A stretch of 64,000 nt of DNA, from the NCBI GenBank assembly GCA_037178625.1, contig CM074127.1:1674001-1738000 (forward strand), read 5' to 3'. The translations under genes and the position numbers were made by a program. The notes under the pieces are model-generated. The model was not told where the DNA came from. It saw nothing but the letters and a program-made list of their open reading frames with translations, and searched no databases. Shown here in pieces: positions 9,787 through 18,775 of this stretch (position 1 is its first letter; each line of letters begins with the position of its first letter). This DNA is from Skeletonema tropicum (lineage: Eukaryota > Bacillariophyta > Thalassiosirophyceae > Thalassiosirales > Thalassiosiraceae).

Positions 9787-10810
9787 AAAGAGTCAGTGTG
9801 AGGTAAGGGTGAGATAGCAACCAGAAGTATTGAGAGAGCAAAGGAGGGTATTTTCGATGATTAACAAACTTGCAAGCACTATGCGATGAAGCGCAACGGC
9901 GGCAATTCAACAGGCGGGGAAATTGATGCTATTCACTTCATGGCGAGACATGAAGACAACAGTCAAGGTTGATTTTTCAGCTAAAGGGGTATTGGGTATC
10001 ACGGTATGATGCATCATAGATAAGTTGCCGTTCCTGAGCTGGAATCATAGATAACTCTGCCTCCAATTGATAAAAATGATACAACTTCGACATTTCTTGG
10101 TTGTCAAATGTATTTCAATCGTTCAGCTGAGGAAGCAAGCTACTTGTACCTTGACGCCTCTTCAGTAAGCCAAAATATTTGCTAAACCTTAAATCATGTC
10201 TGTGGCTCTACATCGAGATTCCTGAAACGATTAATTTAAAATACTCCTATCAATTACATGCGAAGAACGATAAGTGTGTCTCTTGGTTGTCGTGTGACTG
10301 AAGCACCCATATTCCTGCCTCTTCGTTGTGCGCAGCATGCAAATTATTACAAGTACCCACACCTTCGTCAATAACCATGTCGTTGTCGCAGCAGCAGCAT
10401 GTAAACATCAAGACCAACTTTTTTCACTTGCTTGTCGTGTTGAGATAATGATCATAAATGTTTCGTCTCATTCCTAACCTCTCTGCTGAAGTTCTCGGTT
10501 ACAATATAATTTGCCGCTCATCACGAAAGTCATGCCCATCATCAAATGCTTTTTCAGAGAAGTTCCTTTGCAGGCACTTTTCCAAGTTGATTTGTCACAA
10601 TGATCGGATCATTGTTCATTAGGCAACCAAATATAGCACAGGTGCTACTTTCAATGATTGATAGATCAATAATGGCCATTGCCTCCCTCTCCCCCTAACT
10701 TAAATAGATATATCTCGGGCATCGTATACCGGACGAGCTGCAGCTTCATTTTGGCCACCACCACACCCAGTGGGCCTTTTAAAATAAAAGGAGCGCATTG
10801 TCAATGCAAG

Positions 10811-11325
10811 CATTTGGTGGCTGCTAGCAGTGGTTGCTCCGATCGTGCTGTCTTTCAAGCTCCCCCACGTGTTGATTTCAATTGTGTCGGAAGGCTAAAA
10901 AATCATATGCAGTGACGAAGCTGACGCATTCAAACGACAACCCTGAGCCAGATTTACTACCAAATATATCAATGCAAAAATAGCAACCGAGACCACGAAG
11001 CAACTTTCCACTGTCCTCTGCCCTGCTGTCATTATTTAATCCCCCCTCCCATCATTACTTGAATTGTGCCAATTTTAAATAATCACGCCACGCACGAGAG
11101 AATTTATTCCGCAGTCGCCGTCGGTAGACACGGACTGCATGAGACCACCGGTGGCAGTATGGGTCGGTAGGACCATCGGTGGCGGAGGGGGCGTTGGGGG
11201 GGATGTGGCCGTCATGGTCGTTATTATTTTGTGATATCGACTTGAATCAACTTTCGCACGAGCAAGTTCCACGCGGAACTTAAGGCTATTTTGCAAAAGA
11301 GTCAATGTAAACAGACTTTTTTGGC
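10811..11325. repeat. Right inverted arm of the foldback element, with coding start
   Basis: The arm mirrors 8959-9686. On the minus strand it is open from upstream of the arm to a stop at 11075. It contains MTATSPPTPPPPPMVL and then STDGDCGINSLVRG. The DGDC core resembles the catalytic-Cys motif of OTU-type cysteine proteases, some of which are carried by Mutator-like elements, but the fragment is far too short to prove this. Confidence 0.55.
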
Positions 11326-11536
11326 GTAACGTTTGTATGGACGCCAAACGCCAAAGGTCAACTGTCAACTACTATCGACGATGCAGCCCCCTCTTGCTGC
11401 ATCATCTAGAGACGGTTGGACTTCGAAAAGGTATCTCCGGTGGGAAATACAAGCATCTTCTGTGGGTCGTGGAGCAGTGAGTAATACAATGTAGATAGGA
11501 AAAATCAATATTCATTTTATGTTCGATGTAGGATTC

Positions 11537-12187
11537 TCAATTCAACTGGAACTGAATTGAGTTGAGCTTATTGATGTAATCTTGTTTGAGAACGCCTTTT
11601 GCATACTTCCTTCGTTGATTACTCGCCCAATCACCCAACTTGTTGCCTTGGCGGGGAAGACGACCGTGCTCGTGGATGAAGCTTTTCATTAACTCAAACT
11701 GCATATGCCATTTCACATCATTGATTCCTCCCCATACCATACCTTCTTTGTCAAGTGTATTGATCTGTGCATTAGTAAGAAAAACATTCTTTCCGGCATC
11801 TTTCTTCTTCTTGATATCGCGCAAGTTGGCGATGAATTTGCCAATATGAACTCCATCTACAATGGCGTCGCGAGGGACCATCAGGTGTGTCACATTACGG
11901 TTGGCTTTCCACTTCCTCAAAATGCTCAAGTTTTCATTGAAAGTATAGGAGGAGGCTCCCCCGGGGGAGCCTCCTTTCGGGAACTGATGAAAATCAGTCT
12001 CCTTAAGGACAGTTTCTTCACCATCGGTGAGTCGAAGCTGATTATCGGCCTTTATCAATGCAGCGAGAGATCTTTCGTTGCAACTCGAACTTCCTTCAGC
12101 AGGTTGATCTCCGTTAGGTTGTTGTGCACGCCATAAATTCACAGCATCAATGAATACCTGCGGTGAAAGAGGAGGCGCATCGGTCAT
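11537..12187 (-). CDS. Helicase-associated (HA) domain protein
   Basis: 216 residues. The C-terminal 60 residues fit the helicase-associated domain (PF03457): FELMKSFIHEHGRLPRQ, LGDWASNQRRKYAKGVL, then a closing Leu/Ile/Phe helix. A more diverged copy precedes it (residues about 85-150: HIGKFIANLRDIKKKKDAGK, then LDKEGMVWGG). Such domains are abundant in diatom genomes, mostly without a helicase attached; they are thought to bind DNA or RNA, but function is unknown. The stretch KGGSPGGASS is encoded by a 26-base perfect palindrome. The gene stands alone between a transposon block and a 0.9-kb spacer; no intron is needed. Confidence 0.7.
   Translation of the reverse strand: MTDAPPLSPQVFIDAVNLWRAQQPNGDQPAEGSSSCNERSLAALIKADNQLRLTDGEETVLKETDFHQFPKGGSPGGASSYTFNENLSILRKWKANRNVTHLMVPRDAIVDGVHIGKFIANLRDIKKKKDAGKNVFLTNAQINTLDKEGMVWGGINDVKWHMQFELMKSFIHEHGRLPRQGNKLGDWASNQRRKYAKGVLKQDYINKLNSIQFQLN
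11950..11975. repeat. 26-bp perfect GC-rich palindrome inside a coding region
   Basis: The 26 bases equal their own reverse complement (centre between 11962 and 11963; core CTCCCCCGGGGGAG). It lies in frame in the HA-domain gene and encodes Gly/Ser/Pro/Ala. A sequence of this GC content is out of character with its surroundings and looks like an inserted palindromic repeat. Confidence 0.85.
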
Positions 12188-13065
12188 GACAGAAATTGAC
12201 CCCGCCCGAAAACGAGGCGTCCGGCGGCGAGGAGACAGCGACTGGGCGCCGTAGCAAACGAATTGTTGGGTGTTAGAGTGGTGTCAGCGAGTGCCTTGGT
12301 GGTAACGGACAATACACCGCAATAAACGTTATGACGTAACCGACGACTGGTTGCACAACACCATGGCCATGGCCTGCCGACTGCCGATGGCGTTTTGGTT
12401 GGGCTTATGTACTTAAGGTACTTATTATATTTTATCATACTAGTACAATTCCCCTTCCCTGTCACGATCACGGCCCCATCACGATCACGGACTGCCAATT
12501 CACCTCCGCACTCCGGACCCACTACTGGCAGGAAAAAATTTTCACTGGAAAAAATTGTCACTGTCACTGAAACTCCACACAAAACACTAACAAAACACAA
12601 AAAATACGAGTTCTACACCCTTACATGGAGGTTCTGTGCCTTCATGTCGACCCCTAACACAAATAGTCGACCATAATACGATAGTACAGACTATTAGCTT
12701 TCGATAGAACCACTGGTCAACGTTATATGCAGTATACTCGAATAGCAGCAGCAGTACAGGCATGCAGATCTGCCGTAGGCATGCGTCATTCTAGCTCGAA
12801 ATTGCAGTTATCGGTCACAAATTCGTCGGTAGGTGCTCTATCTCGACGAATTATAGTCTCTTCCGCGTCAGATATTGTACATATACTGTTTGGGATGCTA
12901 TCTTTCAACTGATATATGAATTTTCGTCGGGCAAAATGGCCATATTTAGACTATTACAATTTTGTTAGTGATTTGTGTGTGAAAATTGTGAGCTGTCACG
13001 ACGCGACAGTGACAATTATTTCCCGCCAGTAGCCCACAGATCAAAAGCACCGACTTCCGACTTGA
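12188..13065. other. Intergenic region, divergent promoters
   Basis: The HA-domain gene (minus) and the TPR gene (plus) both start at its edges, so promoters are expected. A short direct repeat of the decamer ATCACGATCA occurs near 12463-12490. No gene, tRNA or transposon was recognised. Confidence 0.45.
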
Positions 13066-13782
13066 TTGACCATGATGTTTGTTTGCCTCGCCGTTCTTCT
13101 CTGCTTGGTCAGAGAATGTCACTGTTTCCGCTACAGCAGCTTGAGTCATCGACTATCGTCCCCTTATCAAAGGAGGAGACGGTATGCTGCCATCGAATTC
13201 CGAGGCAATCTCGACGCAAAGTCAATACAAACAAGTAGACATCACTACATTCAACTAGATGTGAGTAGTGATGATGATGTTATCAGCGGAAGCAGCCAAT
13301 TCAGTATGGAAGAAATACCATTAAATCAAATATTCCAAAAGGCGGTGGTACTCCAACGAATGGGTGATCGAACCGGAGCTCTACGAGAATACAATCACTT
13401 TTTAAAGGTGGCTGAAACACATGATGTGGATCCATCGTTATATGCAGAGGTTTATGCAAACACGGCTGCTATTTATGCTATGCAAGGAAAGGGTGCTGAT
13501 TATGATACTACAGAAATGAGACGTAAGGCAAAAGAGGCATTTCAACAAGCATTGAAGTATAGACCTAGTCTTGGATCGGCTTGGGTTAATCTTGCACTGT
13601 TACAACTTGCAGAAGGGAAAGAGTTGGGTGTAAATGAACAAGATAAGGTGAAGGGTGTTCTTAAGGAGGCAAGATCATGTTGTGAACGTGCTCTTGGTCT
13701 AGACAACGATGATGAGCGATCAAGGTCTCTTGCTAATAAACTTATTGGCGATATAGACACGATGCTGAGACAAATAAAGTGA
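13066..13782 (+). CDS. Plastid-targeted TPR protein
   Basis: 238 residues, no intron needed. The first 22 residues form a hydrophobic signal peptide (MFVCLAVLLCLV) followed by CHC|F and an Arg/Ser-rich stretch; Phe after a signal peptide is the diatom plastid-import signature, so a plastid stroma location is inferred. Residues about 100-235 contain three tetratricopeptide-like helices pairs: a first around AVVLQRMGDRTGALREYNHF, a second around YAEVYANTAAIYAMQGKGAD, and a third around AFQQALKYRPSLGSAWVNLA. TPRs bind partner proteins; the partner is unknown. The ATG at 13066 and the next at 13072 are both possible starts. Confidence 0.75.
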   Translation: MTMMFVCLAVLLCLVRECHCFRYSSLSHRLSSPYQRRRRYAAIEFRGNLDAKSIQTSRHHYIQLDVSSDDDVISGSSQFSMEEIPLNQIFQKAVVLQRMGDRTGALREYNHFLKVAETHDVDPSLYAEVYANTAAIYAMQGKGADYDTTEMRRKAKEAFQQALKYRPSLGSAWVNLALLQLAEGKELGVNEQDKVKGVLKEARSCCERALGLDNDDERSRSLANKLIGDIDTMLRQIK

Positions 13783-13881
13783 GAGTATCAGTGGTCACTT
13801 CAACAAGTAAGCAAGATGTAAGTCAGTGTTAAATATGTATCGTATAGGCTTGCATGCTATCATGCACTGCTCTACATCAAC

Positions 13882-16311
13882 TCATCTCCCCCCAGGTGTT
13901 TTCTCATGAGTAGCAAGTTCATGGCGATAATGCAACGCTTTCGTTGTCTTGAGCAATTCTCCTTTCGTTCTTTTCAACCTGCTGGTAGTTACCCAAGAAT
14001 CTTCATCATATTCTGGCTTTGAAGGGATACATGGGACACAGAACTTTGAGAACCAAGACGGCTGGTTCAAGGCAACGCCAAACAAACTTAGCTTGAGAAG
14101 ACCCAGTTCAATAAGGTCGTTGTCAGTAGATGATTCCACATCATTTTCCTTCGAATTGTTGTCTAATCTTGCTTCGTCCCACAACAAAGCGATAATGTCC
14201 TCCAGATGAACGGCGCCGCCGCCCGAGAGTAGCCCAAATTGTCTCAAAGCAGAAATGACTCTACTCTTGCTGATTAAGATTTCATCAGTGGATTTGACAG
14301 GTTCAGCCATATTCATAATGTTGGCATCAGATAAAGTCACTGCAGCTGGTGCCGAGCCAAGGACAATCGTAGCGAGGACGCCTAAATAGACATTCTTGTG
14401 ACTAGGAAGGGTGCTGGGAATTGGCCTTCGAGCTATGAGATTCTCGTCAAGTTTGCTGTCTAGTGTCTCAATTTGATCTGCTGCCGATACTGGATCTAAT
14501 TTTCCGGATCGAAGATCTTGTAGAATAGCTCTCAAATCGTCAGAATAGACCGTAGTAAAGATCGAGTCTTTGCTTCTCTCGCTGGGCGGACGAAAGATTG
14601 CCCGTACCTCTGCAGGTACACGATTCGTTGCACCATATTCATACCAAAGTAGCAATGCATTTACCAAATGTTCTCCCCGTCGTTTCAACGTTCTAAAATG
14701 TGGGTTCACAATCATTTCTTTTTCCAATGGCGTTGGGATAGTCAACAACTTCTGACCTTGTGGGAGGGCCCTTCGGTGTGCGGACGTGAAGTAGTGAGAT
14801 GCTGTTTCAAAGAAGATGGATGGACCCATACGTACCCAATGACCATCTTGTGTGATTGTCTTTTGATCAAACTGTCGCATCAACAGCTCAGTAGTGTACT
14901 CGTGTCCAGGGTACAGGAGAGTTGTCTGTGACGACGGTCCCGACGAGTAGGGATCAGTAACACGTACCAAGACTTCTGCAAAGCATCTTTCAACTGACAA
15001 TGAACCTGCTTGTGGCCGAATGAGACTATTGCCATTCTTTGACTTTAGCTTTTTTGGATTCTTGAGGAAATTATCTCTGGACCGTTCTAAATCAGCCTCG
15101 AACGGTGCACCTGCACCACCGGTAAAAATTGCATCTCCTGTGAACAAATGCGTTTGTAAATTAGATTCATTTGCTCCGACAACCACCGCTGATGTGACAA
15201 TACCAGGAGCTGGACGGCTGCGGAGCGCAAAGACAACACTTCCTCGTGTGTGACTAGGCACACCAATCACTTCAATGCTAATCGTGGCATTCATGTCATT
15301 TTCCAATATTGTGACACCATCACTCAGCGACAGACATGGAAGCGGAACAAAGCATCCATTTTTGACGTATAGATTGCAATGCGGAACTTGCTCCACTGCA
15401 CCACCAACCACAAGTATGTTCCCCCTATTAACTTCGTATAGATCTGATTGACCATCTCGTCCACTGCGGCCAGCACTGACAAGAAGTGGTTTCTTTGCTC
15501 TCAATTCACCAGATGATCTCTTCGTGGTCAAATCTTTCACCAAAGTACCCACACCAGCTGTGTGGTCATGATGTCTGTGGGTGCATAAAATAGCATGCAA
15601 TTCGATTCCCTTGATTTCTTTGTTTCTTGTATAGAAACATGCGTAGTACTTTTTGTAGATGCCCTCAAGATGCGCTTTAACTATAGCATCTTCCCCGCAA
15701 TCTACCAGGACGCCAAGTACTGGTAGTTTTCCAACCGCTTCCCTCGGAGGACATGATACAATCAAGTAAGCAATGTTGTCAATGAATTGAGGAATTGGAT
15801 GTATGTACACTCGTCCAGGAACCACAGTGATACGTTGATTGATAGTATGTGAATGGCCAGGTAGCTCGTCTGATTTCTTAGCTGCAGCTCCATCATTTTG
15901 GTTCTTCTTTCTTGCAAATTTCATTATCTTAATATGGCCCCATCTTGCTATACTATTTTGATATAAGAACTCCACAATCCATTTTTGCCTTCGTAGTAAT
16001 GGGGCTAAGAAAAGCCCTAACAGAAACTGTGGCAGTGCCGACAGTAATCCCACGAATGCCGTTACTATAATTCCTATGATGACAGTGTAAGCAAGTGGAG
16101 CCATAATGCACCTGTTGTGACGATATTCCCGAATCCTCTGCGAAAAAGTGATTGAACTAAAGAAGGACGATCGCTTGGGCTGCCTTGTGTAGTAAGAAGT
16201 TTTGGCTGATGTTGCAAACGCATTGTTGGCAGCATTTTTCACACCATTTGTTGCTCTCTCAACCTCGAGAACTACCTCCTGATCTCCTCCCTCTTTACTC
16301 TGGGGCGACAT
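13882..16311 (-). CDS. Membrane-anchored metallo-beta-lactamase-fold hydrolase, glyoxalase-II-like
   Basis: 809 residues from the ATG at 16311 (MSPQSKEGG, context AAGGCCATGT); an upstream in-frame ATG at 16374 would add 21 residues. A hydrophobic segment at about residues 70-110 (LAYTVIIGIIVTAFVGLLSA) anchors it. The enzyme domain (about 165-500) shows the metal-binding motif THRHHDHTAG, then GVPSHTRGSVVF, then LFTGDAIFTGGAGAPFE and LLYPGHEYT, the order seen in hydroxyacylglutathione hydrolases, which split S-D-lactoylglutathione into lactate and glutathione. Inserts separate these motifs, and about 300 C-terminal residues (with a hydrophobic stretch YLGVLATIVLGSAPAAV) have no counterpart that I know. 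The substrate may therefore differ. Confidence 0.7.
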   Translation of the reverse strand: MSPQSKEGGDQEVVLEVERATNGVKNAANNAFATSAKTSYYTRQPKRSSFFSSITFSQRIREYRHNRCIMAPLAYTVIIGIIVTAFVGLLSALPQFLLGLFLAPLLRRQKWIVEFLYQNSIARWGHIKIMKFARKKNQNDGAAAKKSDELPGHSHTINQRITVVPGRVYIHPIPQFIDNIAYLIVSCPPREAVGKLPVLGVLVDCGEDAIVKAHLEGIYKKYYACFYTRNKEIKGIELHAILCTHRHHDHTAGVGTLVKDLTTKRSSGELRAKKPLLVSAGRSGRDGQSDLYEVNRGNILVVGGAVEQVPHCNLYVKNGCFVPLPCLSLSDGVTILENDMNATISIEVIGVPSHTRGSVVFALRSRPAPGIVTSAVVVGANESNLQTHLFTGDAIFTGGAGAPFEADLERSRDNFLKNPKKLKSKNGNSLIRPQAGSLSVERCFAEVLVRVTDPYSSGPSSQTTLLYPGHEYTTELLMRQFDQKTITQDGHWVRMGPSIFFETASHYFTSAHRRALPQGQKLLTIPTPLEKEMIVNPHFRTLKRRGEHLVNALLLWYEYGATNRVPAEVRAIFRPPSERSKDSIFTTVYSDDLRAILQDLRSGKLDPVSAADQIETLDSKLDENLIARRPIPSTLPSHKNVYLGVLATIVLGSAPAAVTLSDANIMNMAEPVKSTDEILISKSRVISALRQFGLLSGGGAVHLEDIIALLWDEARLDNNSKENDVESSTDNDLIELGLLKLSLFGVALNQPSWFSKFCVPCIPSKPEYDEDSWVTTSRLKRTKGELLKTTKALHYRHELATHEKTPGGR

Positions 16312-17127
16312 GGCCTTTGTACTTATGCACAGCAATCGCACGGTGGTATTTAAGTTGGTGCAGAGGGAGCACAACCATGGAGTAATGGAGCTAACCTATC
16401 CTATGCTATCGTGGCTAGCGTTGAATTCATTTCAAAAAAATGATGTGAAAAATCCAAAGTTTCAGTACTTATGTTCATGTAGGTATCTACCTACGTGTAT
16501 CTAGGGTACCGTAGCAGTATTCCTTCTAGTTACTTCTACACTCTCAGGCCTACGCTAAGTCCTTTTCCTTTCCACCACTTTCCAGTGCTTGCTCTCCTCT
16601 CAGCGAGAGTAAGCAGCTTACAAAATATGATGAGTTTGGCAGATGCGAAGATGGAGGTCCAGTGTGAATGAAGTTGCTCTACCTTGCTCTGCGTCTCGTT
16701 GTTCTTATTCTGTTGTTAAGCTGCTCTGTCAAGAGAGTCTTTAGGTAATGATACTTTAAGTCAATATTTTGGCTTCGGTTGCAATGAAAGGGTGACCCCG
16801 GGATGACTTTCATGACATCTTTGATGAATAGAATTGAATAGAATGAGTTTAATAGTCGAAATATATGCGATAATTGACTACTGTATAATTAGAACACAAT
16901 GGGTCTGAAGTCTTCAGGCCAAGAAGTACATGTTGAGAGCCTACTACGTGCCGAGTGCCTCGAGAGCCGTGGTATTTGATGAGAGAATTCTACTAGGTAT
17001 CTCATTGAAATGATATCACATTTATCAATATGCTTAGATGTTGTTTTCTGTGTAACTCACTACCTATAAAAACCTAACCCAAGTTTACATATGTCTTATG
17101 CATTCCCCATTGGCATCACCTCTATTA
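16312..17127. other. Intergenic region, nothing recognised
   Basis: The 816 bases lie between the 5' end of the glyoxalase-like gene and the 3' end of RPA32. There are AT-rich and pyrimidine-rich stretches but no frame, tRNA or repeat that I can support. Confidence 0.45.
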
Positions 17128-18192
17128 CTATGCAATTTGAAAGTGCTCTTCGTCGATAGTGGAATAAATGTGACCCTCGTTCGCAAGATCGGTCAGTGCT
17201 TTTCTCACGTCGCTCTCAGAATATCCCTGCGGAGCTAAATCCTGAATAAGACTATTAATATTGACACCAGTATCAACATTAGCTGGAAAAAGTTGAAGCA
17301 ACAATATGAATTTGTAAGTACGAAGAGCAAAAAGTTCAATACAATGGTTCACACAGAGAATGTCCAGGTCCAACTCACTTCCCAGTTTCCTGAGAGAAGA
17401 AGAAACAGCATCACTGATGGAATTTCCTCCTCCTTGATTCATCGATACGTTAGCACCCATTGTCTTTGGCATTGATGACATATTATTTCCGATTCCATAC
17501 CCCATTCCTACACCCATGCCCATGCCACTCTCCTTTCTCTTCTGGTACTTGTCGAAAGAGTATGCTACCTCAAGGAAATGGTAGGTAAACTCATTCTTAG
17601 TCCCCAATAGTCGAATGTCAGTAGCCTGAATATGTCTCTTCCCGTCAAACTCCTTCACTTGACCGATGGCTCTAATAAATACATGGTCCTGACAGCATTC
17701 TTGACGCAAATTTGCAACTGCACTGCAATCATCTCCTTCATTCATCCAAGTTTTAACTTCCATCATGCCAGTGCCATCTTCGATTTCAATAGCGAGGTTT
17801 GTAGATTTTTGTTCAAAGTTGCGTACACATCCAACGATTTTGACCATGTACAACGTCCTGCCGTCTTTTAGGGAGATGTCATTGCCGCCGGTAGGATCTC
17901 CGTCGGCGTTGACAATTTGCTTAATTGTACAAGGTATCAAGGTTTGCTCATCGTAGTTGCGACGAGCTTTTGTCTGGCCTTGTGGGGTACCCTGAGATCC
18001 GAATCCGCCCTGGTTGTCGTATCCTTTATTGATTGAGTTTACCACATTGTTTTCGAAGCGCAATAGAAAATAAGTATTGTTGTTAGCGGTGCTCTCATGA
18101 CATGTCATCAGAATGCAGCTATGATAAAGCACATCTACAATAAAAGATCTTGCCGCCGCTATACAATTTATACAGTACTACTCACCACTCAT
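17128..18192 (-). CDS. RPA2: Replication protein A 32-kDa subunit
   Basis: Predicted exons on the minus strand: 18186-18192, 17379-18023, 17128-17282, giving 268 residues, close to the human protein (270). RPA binds single-stranded DNA in replication and repair; this is its middle subunit. A Gly/Gln-rich N-terminus (phosphorylated in other species) leads to the OB fold (TIKQIVNADGDP, LYMVKIVGCVRNFEQKSTN, IEIEDGTGMMEVKTWM, FIRAIGQVKEFDGKRHIQAT). The C-terminal winged helix follows (VNINSLIQDLAPQGYSESDV, GHIYSTIDEEHF). The intron 17283-17378 starts GTGAGT, ends TTTCCAG and is in frame (96 bases), so an unspliced read-through would add 32 residues. The first exon is only ATGAGTG before a GTGAGT; its acceptor at 18024 has a weak pyrimidine tract, so the extreme N-terminus is less certain. 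Confidence 0.85.
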
Positions 18193-18775
18193 TGTAAAAT
18201 AATAGTATGCTGCAAACTATGCGCTGAAATGAAGTGGTAGTTGGTTGTCTGCCTATGAGCTACGCTACTTGATACGAATTGTTGTCATTGTCATTGTGTG
18301 TTGCTTGACGTTAAGCATGTTTCTACATGCACCTTAGCTTGACCTAGGCTTGACCTCTTCTTCGCGCCAAAAAATCTGGATCCGCCCGGGGTAAAAGTCG
18401 TTGTAGAAGTATGCGTATGTACAAACCTTCTTCTTCTGCAATGAATAGAGCTGTTGCTTACGGACAGGAGATGTTGCTACAACATAACCATACTGAAGAA
18501 GACAATGCAACGTTTGTTGACGTTAACTATCATACTTTAAAAAGTGACTCCCAATAATCTTTTTGGTTCCTGCCTTTACAAGCTTCTACTGTTTAAATAT
18601 CGGCCTCTCTCCATTGCAAGTACAATACTGCACTGCTGATGAAAATGTTGTTCAAGACTAAGAGACTCCAACATATGAAAATCTCATCTATTTGTAAAAA
18701 GGCCTAAGGTAATCATTAGTTTATTACAAACTAGAGACGTCTAAGACAAAGTTGATGCAAAGTCTTATGCATCAT
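18193..18775. other. Intergenic region, nothing recognised
   Basis: 583 bases between the start of RPA32 and the end of the V-ATPase gene, both on the minus strand. No gene or repeat was seen. Confidence 0.45.

Larger units (their letters stand above)
8959..11325. mobile_element. Foldback element with long inverted arms
   Basis: Two long arms are imperfect inverted copies: about 8959-9686 on the left and 10811-11325 on the right. Exact shared blocks include a 20-base one (8977-8996 with 11287-11306) and a 26-base one at the inner arm ends (9661-9686 with 10811-10836). The left arm has about 208 extra bases (9203-9410). The middle, about 1.1 kb, has no recognisable gene. Long inverted arms with an empty middle suggest a foldback or Mutator-like element. 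The target duplication could not be found; the left end lies 8 bases from the hAT duplication, so the hAT element probably landed at its edge. Confidence 0.7.

Noticed and set aside
12727..12912. Short frame of 61 codons in the spacer
   Set aside because: No homology, no suitable context, and length expected by chance.
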